In this document: positions 9,344 to 19,378 of the stretch, piece by piece
How positions within the stretch are numbered: the first letter of the stretch is position 1
Layout of the letters: every line of letters begins with the position of its first letter
Origin: Brachybacterium squillarum M-6-3
Lineage (GTDB): Bacteria; Actinomycetota; Actinomycetes; Actinomycetales; Dermabacteraceae
Direction of reading: 5' to 3'
DNA: 64,000 nt
NCBI RefSeq assembly: GCF_000225825.1
Contig: NZ_AGBX01000008.1
Coordinates: forward strand, 1-64,000
Translations under genes and position numbers: made by a program
Notes under the pieces: model-generated
What the model was told of the DNA's origin: nothing
Seen by the model: the letters and a program-made list of their open reading frames with translations, nothing else
The model's database searches: none

Positions 9344-9781
9344 TCAGCGGGCGAGGTCGGCGGGGCCGAAGGCCTGCGGCAGCACCTCGGCCATGCCGCG
9401 GGGTCCCTCGGGGGTGAGGATCACGAGGTCCTCGGCGGCGTGCTCGGACAGCAGCTGGCGGCAGCGCCCGCAGGGCATCACCACGGGCCGCTCCCCCGGC
9501 TCCAGGTGCTCCTCGCCGCCGACGCAGACGAAGCGCGACAGCCGCCCGCCGCCGCCGGCGATCAGCTCGCTGATCAGGCCGCACTCGGCGCAGAGGGTGA
9601 CGCCGTAGCCGGCGTTCTCCACGTTGCAGCCGCGCACCACGCGGCCGTCGGCGGTGAGGGCGGCGGCACCCACCCGGAAGCGGGAGTAGGGCGCGTAGGC
9701 GCGGGTGGCCATGACGCGCGCCTCTTCCAGCAGCGGGGCGAAGTCGGGTTCCGGCGCGGACGGGGTGGCGGCGGTGCTCAT
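9344..9781 (-). CDS. cdd: Cytidine deaminase
   Basis: The 145-residue zinc enzyme deaminates cytidine and deoxycytidine to uridine and deoxyuridine. The zinc and catalytic signature is present: CAEC with the catalytic Glu, then PCGRCRQ giving the other two zinc cysteines. The substrate motif CNVENAGYGVTL precedes it, and RFRVGAA lies near the N terminus. The size fits the small homotetrameric Cdd class. The open frame continues upstream, but the ATG at 9781 gives the normal N terminus. It follows the second permease gene by 62 bp and precedes deoA, the classical arrangement of imported-nucleoside breakdown. Confidence 0.93.
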   Translation of the reverse strand: MSTAATPSAPEPDFAPLLEEARVMATRAYAPYSRFRVGAAALTADGRVVRGCNVENAGYGVTLCAECGLISELIAGGGGRLSRFVCVGGEEHLEPGERPVVMPCGRCRQLLSEHAAEDLVILTPEGPRGMAEVLPQAFGPADLAR

Positions 9782-9843
9782 GGGCGCCACTGTGCCATCC
9801 CCGTCCGGGCAGTGCCCGGGACCTGTCGCCGCGGGACGATCGG

Positions 9844-11181
9844 TCACTGCTTCACGTAGGGGACGCCGTCGGCCGCGGGCACCCGCACCCGGCCCACCAC
9901 GCCGGCCACCGCGAACAGGGTCACGATGTAGGGCAGCATCAGCAGGAACTGGCTGGGGATGCCGGCCCCGGCGCCCGCGGGCAGGGTGCCGATGTTCAGC
10001 TGCAGGGCGTCGGCGAAGGCGAAGACCAGCGCCGCCAGCAGCGCCCCCACCGGGTGGTAGCGGCCCAGGATCATCGCGGCCAGGGCGATGTAGCCCTTGC
10101 CGGAGCTCATCTCCTCGCCGAAGGCGACGCCGGTGCCGATGGTGAGGGTGGCGCCGCCGAGGCCGGCGACGGCCGCGCCCAGCAGCACGTTGGTCCAGCG
10201 GGTGCGGTTCACGTCGATGCCGACGGTGTCCGCGGCCCGGGGGTGCTCGCCGACGGCGCGCACGCGCAGGCCCCAGCGGGTGCGGAACAGGGCGATGGTC
10301 AGGCCCACCACGATGAGGAACATCAGGTACACCAGGATGGTCTGCTCGAACAGCACGGTGCCGATGACGGGCAGGTCGGCCAGCACGGGGATCCGCAGCG
10401 TGGGCAGCCGCAGCGGCCGGTTGAACAGGCCCGGGTTCTGCTTCATCACGGAGCCGAAGAAGAAGCTGGTCAGCCCGATCGCGAAGACGTTCAGGACGAC
10501 GCCGACGATGATCTGCTGCACCTGGTAGCCGATGGCGAACAGCGCCAGCAGGGCACCGATGACCAGGGCCATCAGCGGGGCGGCGAGCAGGCCCACCCAG
10601 GCGCTGCCGGCCATGGAGCCGATCAGCACGGCCCCGAAGGCGCCGAACAGCAGCTGGCCCTCGATGGCGATGTTGATGACACCGGCCCGCTCGGAGAGCA
10701 CGCCGGAGAGGGCGCCGAAGGCGAGCGGCACGGCCAGCACCATCATGGTCTGCAGCAGGGTGCCGAGGTCCACCCGGGCCCCGTTGAAGGCCCAGGTGAG
10801 GAACGCCGTCACCCAGGCCAGGCCGAAGACCACGACGAGGGTGATCCGCCAGCGCGGGGCCAGGGGGCGGGAGATCGCCGCGAGCACGCCGAGGACCACG
10901 GCGATCGCCAGGCACAGCAGGCCCAGCACCAGCGCGGTGCCGCCGGCGGGGAGGGCGACGTCCCCGGGGACGATCCCGCCGGGGTTCAGGTCCCCCTCGC
11001 GAGCCAGGCGGAAGGTGGTGGTGGCACCGGCGGCCGCCCCGCGGGCGAAGACGCCCAGGGCGATCACGGCGAGCGCGGCGAGCCCGGCGGGCAGATACCA
11101 CCAGGAGCGGGGGCGCTCCGGGCGGCCCGGAGCCTCCCGGGTGGAGGCGGCCGGGGAGTCGGGGGCGAGGGCGGTGCTCAT
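9844..11181 (-). CDS. nupQ: Nucleoside ABC transporter permease (second subunit)
   Basis: This 445-residue integral membrane protein belongs to the branched-chain amino acid/sugar-type BPD_transp_2 permease family used by BMP-dependent nucleoside importers. Several hydrophobic segments are evident, starting with one near residues 25-50. The family core GVLSERAGVINIAIEGQL is intact, as is the coupling-type segment GVNxx-like VGEHPRAADTVGIDV. The ATG at 11181 overlaps the stop of the first permease (ATGA). An extra N-terminal hydrophobic region before the core permease is longer than in minimal family members. With the other permease, the double ATPase and the lipoprotein it forms one importer. 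Confidence 0.88.
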   Translation of the reverse strand: MSTALAPDSPAASTREAPGRPERPRSWWYLPAGLAALAVIALGVFARGAAAGATTTFRLAREGDLNPGGIVPGDVALPAGGTALVLGLLCLAIAVVLGVLAAISRPLAPRWRITLVVVFGLAWVTAFLTWAFNGARVDLGTLLQTMMVLAVPLAFGALSGVLSERAGVINIAIEGQLLFGAFGAVLIGSMAGSAWVGLLAAPLMALVIGALLALFAIGYQVQQIIVGVVLNVFAIGLTSFFFGSVMKQNPGLFNRPLRLPTLRIPVLADLPVIGTVLFEQTILVYLMFLIVVGLTIALFRTRWGLRVRAVGEHPRAADTVGIDVNRTRWTNVLLGAAVAGLGGATLTIGTGVAFGEEMSSGKGYIALAAMILGRYHPVGALLAALVFAFADALQLNIGTLPAGAGAGIPSQFLLMLPYIVTLFAVAGVVGRVRVPAADGVPYVKQ

Positions 11182-12619
11182 GCGGCCGCTCCCTTCGAGG
11201 TCTCGGCCTTCTCGGCGGCGTACGCCGCGGCGCGGCGGGAGGGACGGGGGCGGCGGGGCCGGTCGATGCGGCGCAGGCCCACCAGGTAGCGCACCAGGGG
11301 CGGGGCGGCGATGAACAGCACCACCAGCGCCTGGATCACCTGCACCAGGTCGATCGGGACGCCCTCGGAGGTCTCCATGTAGCGGCCCCCGGTGGACAGG
11401 CCCGCGAACAGCAGACCGGCCAGCAGGATGCCGACGGGCCCGGAGCGGCCCAGCAGGGCCACGGTGATCGCGTCGAAGCCGATGGAGCCGGCGACGTCGC
11501 CGGTGAGGCGGTGCTCGGTGCCCAGCACGTGAGTGGCGCCGGCGAGGCCCACCAGGGCGCCGGCCACGACCATCACACCGACGGCGCTGCGGCCCACGTC
11601 GATGCCGGCCACCTCGGCGGCCCGCGGGTTCGAGCCCACGGCGCGGAAGCGGAAGCCGACGGTGGAGCGGTTCATCAGCCACCACAGGAACACGATCGCG
11701 GCGAGCGCGAGCACCAGCCCGGCGTGGAGGCGGAAGTCGTCCCCGGCCAACAGCGGCAGCCGGGCGGTGCCGGCGACGGCGGGCGAGGTGGGCTGCGCCT
11801 GGTTGGCGCCGGTGAAAGCGGCCGTGGTCAGTGCGAAGGCGAGGCCGTAGACGGCGATCCAGTTCAGCATGATCGTGGAGATCACCTCGCTGGCGCCGAA
11901 GCGGGCCTTCAGCAGACCTGCGATGCCGCCCCAGATGCCGCCTGCGACGATCGCGGCGAGCAGCGCCGCGATCAGGTGGATCACCGGGGGCAGGGAGACG
12001 GCGAAGCCGACGTAGCCGGCGGCGGTGGCGCCGGCCAGCAGCTGCCCGGTGCCGCCGATGTTGAACAGCCCCGAGCGGAAGGAGATGGCGATGCCGACGG
12101 AGGCGATGATCAGCGGGGTGGCGACGGTGAGGGTCTCCAGCAGCGGCTCGATGCCGCGCAGGAAGGCCGGACCCAGGACGTACAGGCCGCTGCCTCCGCG
12201 CTCGCGGATGTCCTCGGCCACGCGGGCGGCACCCGAGTAGTCGTAGACGGCGCCGCGGAACATCGCCGCGTAGGCCTCGGTGATCGCCTGCCAGGCCGCG
12301 GTGAAGGTGTCGGCGGGGCGGGCGAAGAAGTAGCCGGCGGCCTCGCGGAATGCCTGGTCGGACACGAGGATCAGGATCGACCCCACCAGGAAGGCGAAGA
12401 CGAAGGCCAGCACGATCACCAGCAGGTTGCCGCGGGCGATCCGCTGCAGGACCGAGGGGCCGGAGGCCTCGGGCGCCGAGCCGCCGCCCGCGGTCGAGCT
12501 CGCGGTGGGGGCCGTCTCGGCCGCGGGGGCGGTGTCCGCGGGGGTGTCGGCGGCGTCGGTGCCGGTCTCGGTCACCGTGCCGGGGGCGACGTGCTGCCCC
12601 TCGCCCTCGTGACGGGCGC

Positions 12620-12623
<4 letters not shown>
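11178..12623 (-). CDS. nupP: Nucleoside ABC transporter permease (first subunit)
   Basis: This 481-residue permease has a hydrophilic, Ala/Thr/Pro-rich N-terminal tail of about 65 residues, then multiple membrane segments beginning with LLVIVLAFVFAFLVGSILIL. Family motifs include ISFRSGLFNIGGTGQLLAGA and AVGSNPRAAEVAGIDVGRS. It overlaps the ATPase gene upstream (ATGA at 12620-12623) and the second permease downstream (ATGA at 11178-11181). All three transporter genes are therefore translationally coupled, suggesting fixed stoichiometry. The symbol follows the Bacillus NupNOPQ scheme by analogy. The low-complexity N-terminal tail has no recognisable function. Confidence 0.87.
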
Positions 12624-14194
<1,571 letters not shown>

Positions 14195-14225
14195 GCCTGC
14201 TCTTTCGTTCAGGGGGTGGGGAGAG

Positions 14226-14252
14226 GGGGCGCCGTGCCGCGCACGGCGCCCC
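14226..14252 (-). terminator. Hairpin 2 in the bmpA-nupO gap
   Basis: A 12-bp perfect GC-rich stem (14226-14237 with 14241-14252) with loop CGC lies just upstream of the ATPase start, in the same gap as the hairpin at 14276-14309. It may block read-through or protect the 3' end of the lipoprotein message. Confidence 0.5.
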
Positions 14253-14275
14253 GTGGTCCGGAGGGACTCGAGCCG

Positions 14276-14309
14276 GTGACGGCCCCCGGAAGGTCCCGGG
14301 GGCCGTCAC
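14276..14309 (-). terminator. Hairpin 1 downstream of the BMP lipoprotein gene (attenuator or mRNA stabiliser)
   Basis: A 14-bp perfect stem (14276-14289 with 14296-14309) with a 6-nt loop lies 54 bp after the lipoprotein stop and before the ATPase gene. Such hairpins after binding-protein genes often reduce read-through, so the binding protein is made in excess over membrane components. That role is inferred from position. Confidence 0.55.
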
Positions 14310-14362
14310 GGCGAGGACCCTCCCGCGCCCGTCGTCAGCGGCGGGTGCGGGAGGGTCGGGGA

Positions 14363-15475
14363 TCAGCCGAGGTTCTGCGGCGAGGCGTCGGACTCGACGA
14401 CGACGGTGCCGTCGATGATGTCCTGCTTCAGCTGCTCGACCTCGTCCTGGAGCTCGGCGGGGACCTGCCCCTCGAGGTCGTGGTACGGCGCGATGCCGAC
14501 GCCCTCGTTCTCCAGCGTGCCGATGTAGGGCTCGTTGTCGAACTCGTCGTTCGCGGCAGCGGTGGCGACGTCCTGCACGGCGGGGGTGATGCCCTTCATC
14601 ACCGAGGTCAGGATGAGCGGCTTGGCCTCCTCGTCGTCGATGGACTCGTAGCCGTCGGTGTCGACCCAGATCACGTAGCGGCCGTCGGCCTCCTTGGCGG
14701 AGGCGAGGGTGCCGGAGCCGACGGGGCCGGCCACCGGCATGATGATGTCGGCGCCCTGGGAGTAGAAGGTGTCCGAGAGGGCCTTGCCCTTGGCCTGGTC
14801 CTCGAAGTCACCGGTGAAGGAGCCCTCCTGGGCCTCCTTGTCCCAGCCCAGCAGCTCGACATCGGCGTCGTGGGCCTCGTTGTAGGCGGCCACGCCGTCG
14901 GCGAAGCCGTCCATGAAGATGGTGACGGTCGGGATCTCGACGCCGCCGTAGGTGGCGACGGTGCCGGTCTCGCTGGTGCCCGCGGCGACGTAGCCGGCCA
15001 GGTAGGCGGCCTGCGCGGTGTCGAAGGAGAGCGGCTTGACGTTGTCGACCTCGATGGCGTCGCCGTTCTCGTCCTGCGCGGTGGAGTCGATGATCGCGAA
15101 CTCGGTGTCCTCGTTGGCCTGCGCCTGGGTGCCGGTGGCGGGGGCGAGCAGGAAGCCGACGGTGAAGATGAGGTTGCAGTCCTGGTTGACCAGGTTGTCG
15201 ATGTTGGTCTCGAACTGCGAGGGGTCGCTGGACTCGGCGGTGGCGATCTCGATGCCGAGCTCGCTCTCCGCAGCGGTCAGACCGGCGTAGCCGGACTCGT
15301 TGAACGACTTGTCGTCGAAGCCGCCGGCGTCCGAGACCATGCAGGCCTTGAAGTCGGAGCTCGCCGAGTCGCCGCCCTCGCCGCCCGAGGACGACTCCTC
15401 GGGGGCGGAGCCGCAGGCGGCCAGGGTGAGGATGCCGGCGCCGGCCAGGGCCGCCGCACGCGAGATGCTCTTCAT
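14363..15475 (-). CDS. bmpA: BMP-family nucleoside-binding lipoprotein
   Basis: The 370-residue substrate-binding protein of the nucleoside importer has a lipoprotein signal: a short positively charged start (MKSISR), a hydrophobic stretch and the lipobox LAAC with Cys21 as the lipidation site. An acidic and Ser-rich linker follows, then the PnrA/BMP fold (GGFDDKSFNESGYAGL, MPVAGPVGSGTL, YVIWVDTDGYES). The ATG at 15475 is preferred over an upstream ATG because GGAGGA lies 5 nt before it and it gives a clean signal peptide. It would catch nucleosides outside the membrane and deliver them to the permeases. Clustering with cdd and deoA supports nucleosides as substrate. Confidence 0.92.
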   Translation of the reverse strand: MKSISRAAALAGAGILTLAACGSAPEESSSGGEGGDSASSDFKACMVSDAGGFDDKSFNESGYAGLTAAESELGIEIATAESSDPSQFETNIDNLVNQDCNLIFTVGFLLAPATGTQAQANEDTEFAIIDSTAQDENGDAIEVDNVKPLSFDTAQAAYLAGYVAAGTSETGTVATYGGVEIPTVTIFMDGFADGVAAYNEAHDADVELLGWDKEAQEGSFTGDFEDQAKGKALSDTFYSQGADIIMPVAGPVGSGTLASAKEADGRYVIWVDTDGYESIDDEEAKPLILTSVMKGITPAVQDVATAAANDEFDNEPYIGTLENEGVGIAPYHDLEGQVPAELQDEVEQLKQDIIDGTVVVESDASPQNLG

Positions 15476-15545
15476 ATGTGTCCTCCGGGGAAAAAGGGGC
15501 CGCACGCGCCCGGTTCTCGGGCGTCACCACGTCACGGTTCCTCGG

Positions 15546-15551
15546 ACCCTA
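15546..15551 (-). promoter_or_regulatory. Candidate -10 element for the nucleoside importer operon
   Basis: On the minus strand TAGGGT (15551-15546) fits the actinobacterial TANNNT -10 pattern, about 70 bp upstream of the bmpA start. No convincing -35 is seen. The rest of the 218-bp gap up to the amidohydrolase stop at 15694 holds no gene. Confidence 0.3.
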
Positions 15552-15693
15552 GCCGGGCGGGAGGGGCCCCACGGCCCGGATGCCCGATGGTGCATCAACC
15601 GTTATGAAACTGACGCGCCCGCCCTCGGGGGTCGATGCATACCCCCGGTCGCCGCACCGGTCCCCCGTCCCCTCACCGGGGAGCTCGGAGGGC

Positions 15694-16941
15694 TCAGAGC
15701 ACGAGGTCGCGCTGCAGGCAGGCCGAGGCGAGCACTGTGGCGCCGATGCCGATGGCGCGCTCGTCGATCATCAGGTCGCCCATGTGCAGGTCGTAGGTGC
15801 GGCCGCCGGGGGTGCGGGTGCCGAGCCGGGCGAGGGCTCCGGGCACCTTCTCCAGGTACCAGGCGAAGTCCTCGCCGCCGAGGGACTGGGCGGTGGGGTC
15901 GACGTTCTCCCGGCCCAGGACGTCGGAGACCGCCGCCTCGAGCACGGCGGTGGAGCCGGCGGAGTTGGAGACCGGGGGGACGCCGCGGTCGTGGGTCACG
16001 CGGGCCTCGATGCCCCAGGGCTTCACCAGCTCGGAGAGCACCTGCTCCAGCAGCGCCTCGGCCTGGTCCCAGGCCTCGTGGTCCAGGCAGCGCAGGGTGC
16101 CCTCGAGCACCCCGGAGCTGGGGATCGCGTTGAAGGCGGAGCCGGCGTGGATGCTGCCCCAGGTGAGGTTCACCCCGGAACGGGGGTCCATCCGCCGCGA
16201 CAGGGCCGCCGGGAGCTGGGTGGCGATGGAGCCGAGCGCGTAGACCAGGTCCTGGGTGAGGTGGGGCCGGGAGGTGTGGCCGCCGGCGCCGCGCACCTCG
16301 ATCTTCACCGGGTCGGTGGCCGAGGTGATGGGGCCGACCTTGAGGCCGAGGTGGCCGACGTCGACGCCCGGGTCGCAGTGCAGGGCGAAGATCGAGTCGA
16401 GGCCGTCCACGACGCCCTGGCGGATCAGGTCGAGGGCGCCGCAGGGGTGGCGCTCCTCGGAGGGCTGGAAGACGAGGCGGACGCCGCGGCGCAGGGCCCC
16501 GGCGCCGGCGACGCGGACCAGGGCCATCGCGGCGCCCATCACGGCGGCCATGTGCACGTCGTGCCCGCAGGAGTGGGAGACGCCCTCGACGGTGGAGCGG
16601 AAGGGCACGGTGGACAGCTCGGGGATGCCGAGGGCGTCCATGTCGGCGCGCAGGCCCACGGGCGCCAGGTGCGGGTCGGTGCCGGGGATGTCGCAGACCA
16701 CGCCCGTGTTCTCGAGGCGCCGCGGGGACAGGCCCAGGGACTGCAGCTGGTCGACGACCAGGTCGGTGGTGGCGTACTCCTGCATGGACAGCTCGGGGTG
16801 GCGGTGGATGTGCCGGCGCAGCTCCTGCAGGGTCACGGCGCGCTCGCGGACGGTGCGGGCGATCATCCCCTCGGGGCCGAGCATGTCGGCCACCTCCGCC
16901 CCGGTGCTCCGGTGGCCCTGCTGGTCCTGGTGCAGCTGCAC
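15694..16941 (-). CDS. M20-family amidohydrolase (aminoacylase/hippurate hydrolase-like)
   Basis: This 415-residue zinc metallohydrolase belongs to the M20D group, which removes acyl groups from amino acids or related amides. Visible motifs are LRRHIHRHPELSMQEY near the N terminus, LRADMDALGI, the metal-binding SHSCGHDVHMAAVMG, the catalytic Glu region FQPSEE, the dimerisation-domain motif RGAGGHTSRPH, and SLGGEDFAWYL near the C terminus. Its place between the guanylyltransferase and nucleoside genes resembles the AmiA/AmiB amidohydrolases near deoD in mycobacteria, as I recall that region. The true substrate is unknown. Confidence 0.88.
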   Translation of the reverse strand: MQLHQDQQGHRSTGAEVADMLGPEGMIARTVRERAVTLQELRRHIHRHPELSMQEYATTDLVVDQLQSLGLSPRRLENTGVVCDIPGTDPHLAPVGLRADMDALGIPELSTVPFRSTVEGVSHSCGHDVHMAAVMGAAMALVRVAGAGALRRGVRLVFQPSEERHPCGALDLIRQGVVDGLDSIFALHCDPGVDVGHLGLKVGPITSATDPVKIEVRGAGGHTSRPHLTQDLVYALGSIATQLPAALSRRMDPRSGVNLTWGSIHAGSAFNAIPSSGVLEGTLRCLDHEAWDQAEALLEQVLSELVKPWGIEARVTHDRGVPPVSNSAGSTAVLEAAVSDVLGRENVDPTAQSLGGEDFAWYLEKVPGALARLGTRTPGGRTYDLHMGDLMIDERAIGIGATVLASACLQRDLVL

Positions 16942-17038
16942 GGTGCGTGTCCTTCGTCCGGGGCGCGGTGTCGACCGGGCCCGGGCGGGCCTGGTCCGGC
17001 GCCGCGGATCGGGATCCGGTCGGTCGGCGGGACGGGGC

Positions 17039-18226
17039 TCAGCGGGGTGCGGGCGGGAGCGCGGCGACGAGGGCGGCGAGGTCCTGCGCCCGTTCGTCGG
17101 CGATCACCAGCAGGACGTCCTCGGTGTCGACCACGCTGATGCCGTCCACCCCGACCAGGGCGATGCGGCGATGCGTGGAACCGTACACCGTGGCCCGCGC
17201 GTCCAGCGCATCCACCGGGCCCGCGCCCAGCACCCGGACATCCACGGCCTCTGCGTCCCCCGCGCGACCTTCGACGGTGCGGACGGCGGGTCCGGCACCG
17301 GGGGCGCGGAGCTGGCGCGCCAGGGCCCGGAAGTCGCCGACGTCGTCCCAGCCGAGGTCGACAGGGACGACGGCGACGCGGCCGCGGGCGGCGAGCGGCT
17401 CGGCGAGGGCGTGGTCGATGGCGATGCGGGTGAGGGTGGGCCAGAGGCGCGCCACGGCCTCCTCCTCGTGCTCGGTGCCGAGGGCGGCGGCGATCTCCCG
17501 GGCCCCGGCGGCCAGCGGCGGCAGCTCGGCGGCGAGCTCCTCGAGCAGCACCGCGGCGCGCACCACGAACATGCCGGCGTTCCAGAGGTGACGGCCGCCG
17601 GCCAGGAACTCCTCGGCGCGGGCCCGGTCGGGCTTCTCCACGAAGGCGGCGACGGGCTCGGCGCCGGTGCCCGACAGGTCCCCGCGGGCCTGCTCCCCCA
17701 CGGCCCCATCAGTTCCCTCGGCCCGGTCGGCTCGGTCGGCCCCGTCGGCCCGTTCGATGTAGCCGAAGCCGGTGGCGGGCGCGGTGGGGCGGATGCCGAG
17801 GGTGACCAGGTAGCCCTGCGCGGCGGCGGCGCGGGCCGCGGCGATCGCGGCATGCAGGGCGGGGACGTCTGCCACCAGGTGGTCGGCGGCGAAGGAGCCG
17901 ATCACGGCGCCGGGGTGCTCCCGCTCGGCGACGGCCGCGGCCAGGGCGATGGCGGGCATGGAGTTGCGCGGGGACGGTTCGACCAGCACCCGCGCCCCGG
18001 TGCCCTCCAGCTGATCCCGCACGGCCGCGGCGTGGGCGGCGCCCGTGACCACCAGCGGCGGGGCCTCGGCGATCGGGGCCAGCCGGTCCAGGGTCTGCTG
18101 CAGCAGGCTGCGGCCGCTGCCGGTGAGGTCGAGCAGGAACTTCGGGCGCTCCGGGCGTGAGAGCGGCCACAGCCGGGTGCCGGAGCCGCCGGCCGGGATC
18201 ACGGGGACGAAGGGCGCCTGGTTCAT
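17039..18226 (-). CDS. manC: Mannose-1-phosphate guanylyltransferase
   Basis: The 395-residue nucleotidyltransferase would make GDP-mannose from GTP and mannose-1-phosphate for glycan and glycolipid synthesis. The N terminus carries the GTP-binding signature IPAGGSGTRLWPLSRPERPKF. Further family segments are GSFAADHLV, GFGYIER, AAFVEKPD and LWNAGMFV, with LGWDDVGDF later. The ATG at 18226 puts the signature at the expected place; an ATG eight codons upstream is less likely. Between GFGYIER and the EKPD motif there is an insertion of about 30 residues with a short Asp-Arg-Ala/Asp-Gly-Ala repeat, absent from typical family members. The gene is divergent from sdhC across 242 bp. Confidence 0.9.
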   Translation of the reverse strand: MNQAPFVPVIPAGGSGTRLWPLSRPERPKFLLDLTGSGRSLLQQTLDRLAPIAEAPPLVVTGAAHAAAVRDQLEGTGARVLVEPSPRNSMPAIALAAAVAEREHPGAVIGSFAADHLVADVPALHAAIAAARAAAAQGYLVTLGIRPTAPATGFGYIERADGADRADRAEGTDGAVGEQARGDLSGTGAEPVAAFVEKPDRARAEEFLAGGRHLWNAGMFVVRAAVLLEELAAELPPLAAGAREIAAALGTEHEEEAVARLWPTLTRIAIDHALAEPLAARGRVAVVPVDLGWDDVGDFRALARQLRAPGAGPAVRTVEGRAGDAEAVDVRVLGAGPVDALDARATVYGSTHRRIALVGVDGISVVDTEDVLLVIADERAQDLAALVAALPPAPR

Positions 18227-18343
18227 GCGACCAGCGTAGGTGGCCTGCACGGCCGTCGGGCACGCCGCGCCCCACGCCGCCGGGCGGTCGCTCCGGACCG
18301 CGCCGCGCCCTCCCGGTGGACGGGTGCCCGTCCTCCGCGGTGG

Positions 18344-18349
18344 TAACCT
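18344..18349 (+). promoter_or_regulatory. Candidate -10 element for sdhCDAB
   Basis: TAACCT (18344-18349) fits the TANNNT -10 pattern about 120 bp before the sdhC start, in the 242-bp divergent gap with manC. A 6-bp hairpin (18355-18360 with 18366-18371) follows in the presumed 5' leader. No clear -35 is visible. Confidence 0.3.
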
Positions 18350-18468
18350 GACAGCGCCCCTACCGGGGGCGATGATGATGTCGCCGTGTCATGTCGCGAG
18401 CTCCGCGCACGGGCCGTGACCGCCCATCCCGTCCTCCGGTCCCACCCCGACGTTTCTGGAGGACACCC

Positions 18469-18846
18469 GTGGCTTCCGCCGCAACCGGGACGCTCTACCG
18501 CGGCCGCGAGGGCATGTGGTCCTGGGTCGCCCACCGCATCTCGGGCATGCTCATCTTCCTGTTCCTGCTCGTGCACGTCCTGGACACCGCCCTGGTGCGG
18601 GTGTCCCCCGAGGCGTACAACGAGGTCATCGGCCACTACAAGACCGTCGTCTTCGGCCTCGGCGAGATCGGCCTGGTCGGCGCGGTCATGTTCCACGCGC
18701 TGAACGGCCTGCGGATCATCCTGGTCGACTTCTGGTCGAAGGGCACCGTCCACCAGCGCAAGCTGTTCTGGGGCGTCATCATCACCTGGGTGGTGCTGAT
18801 GGCCGGCTTCCTCCCCCGTCACCTCATGCACATGTTCGGAGGCTGA
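18469..18846 (+). CDS. sdhC: Succinate dehydrogenase cytochrome b556 subunit
   Basis: The 125-residue membrane anchor has three hydrophobic helices. The motif [18 protein letters not shown] carries histidines suited to haem and quinone-site roles. The GTG at 18469 is chosen because GGAGG at 18458-18462 lies 6 nt upstream; an in-frame ATG at 18391 would add a basic, proline-rich tail not seen in the family. SdhC and SdhD anchor the SdhAB dimer at the cytoplasmic membrane and pass electrons from succinate to menaquinone. It is the first gene of sdhCDAB, with sdhD two bases after its stop. Confidence 0.92.
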   Translation: MASAATGTLYRGREGMWSWVAHRISGMLIFLFLLVHVLDTALVRVSPEAYNEVIGHYKTVVFGLGEIGLVGAVMFHALNGLRIILVDFWSKGTVHQRKLFWGVIITWVVLMAGFLPRHLMHMFGG

Positions 18847-18848
18847 TC

Positions 18849-19319
18849 ATGGCGACGAATACCTCCTCGAACTCCCCCACCGCGATCCCGAACCCCACCA
18901 CGCGGTACCGCCGCACCGGGCAGCGCGGCATCAACACCGAGATGCTGTCCTGGCTGTTCATGCGCGCCTCGGGCCTGCTGCTGGTGATCCTCGTCTTCGG
19001 CCACCTGTTCGTGAACCTGTGGCTGGGCCTCGGCGTCAAGGGCATCGACTTCGCCTTCGTGGCCGGCAAGTGGTCCTCCCCGTTCTGGCAGATCTGGGAC
19101 CTGATGATGCTGTGGCTGGGCCTGATCCACGGCGGCAACGGCGTGCGCACCATCATCAACGACTACGCCCGCGGCTCCACCTCCCGCCTGGTCCTCAAGG
19201 GCCTGCTGTATGTCGCGGTGGTGGTGACGATCGTGTTGGGCACCCTGGTGATCTTCACCTTCGACCCCTGCCCCGCCGGCGCCGAGCCGAGCCTGCTGCC
19301 CGCCATCTGCGAGGGCTGA
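18849..19319 (+). CDS. sdhD: Succinate dehydrogenase membrane anchor subunit
   Basis: The 156-residue protein has a hydrophilic Ser/Asn/Thr-rich N terminus, then three predicted membrane helices: one starting at [20 protein letters not shown], one around [17 protein letters not shown], and one at [19 protein letters not shown]. The histidines in FGHLF and LIHGG are candidate haem or quinone ligands. It sits between sdhC and sdhA in the standard order. Length and topology fit actinobacterial SdhD. It ends with a short periplasmic-side tail containing Cys residues. Confidence 0.92.
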   Translation: MATNTSSNSPTAIPNPTTRYRRTGQRGINTEMLSWLFMRASGLLLVILVFGHLFVNLWLGLGVKGIDFAFVAGKWSSPFWQIWDLMMLWLGLIHGGNGVRTIINDYARGSTSRLVLKGLLYVAVVVTIVLGTLVIFTFDPCPAGAEPSLLPAICEG

Positions 19320-19378
19320 GCGGGCCCCGCGCCCCGCCCTCCTCCCCCGGCCTGAACGAAACGGAGCTGAGACCGCTC

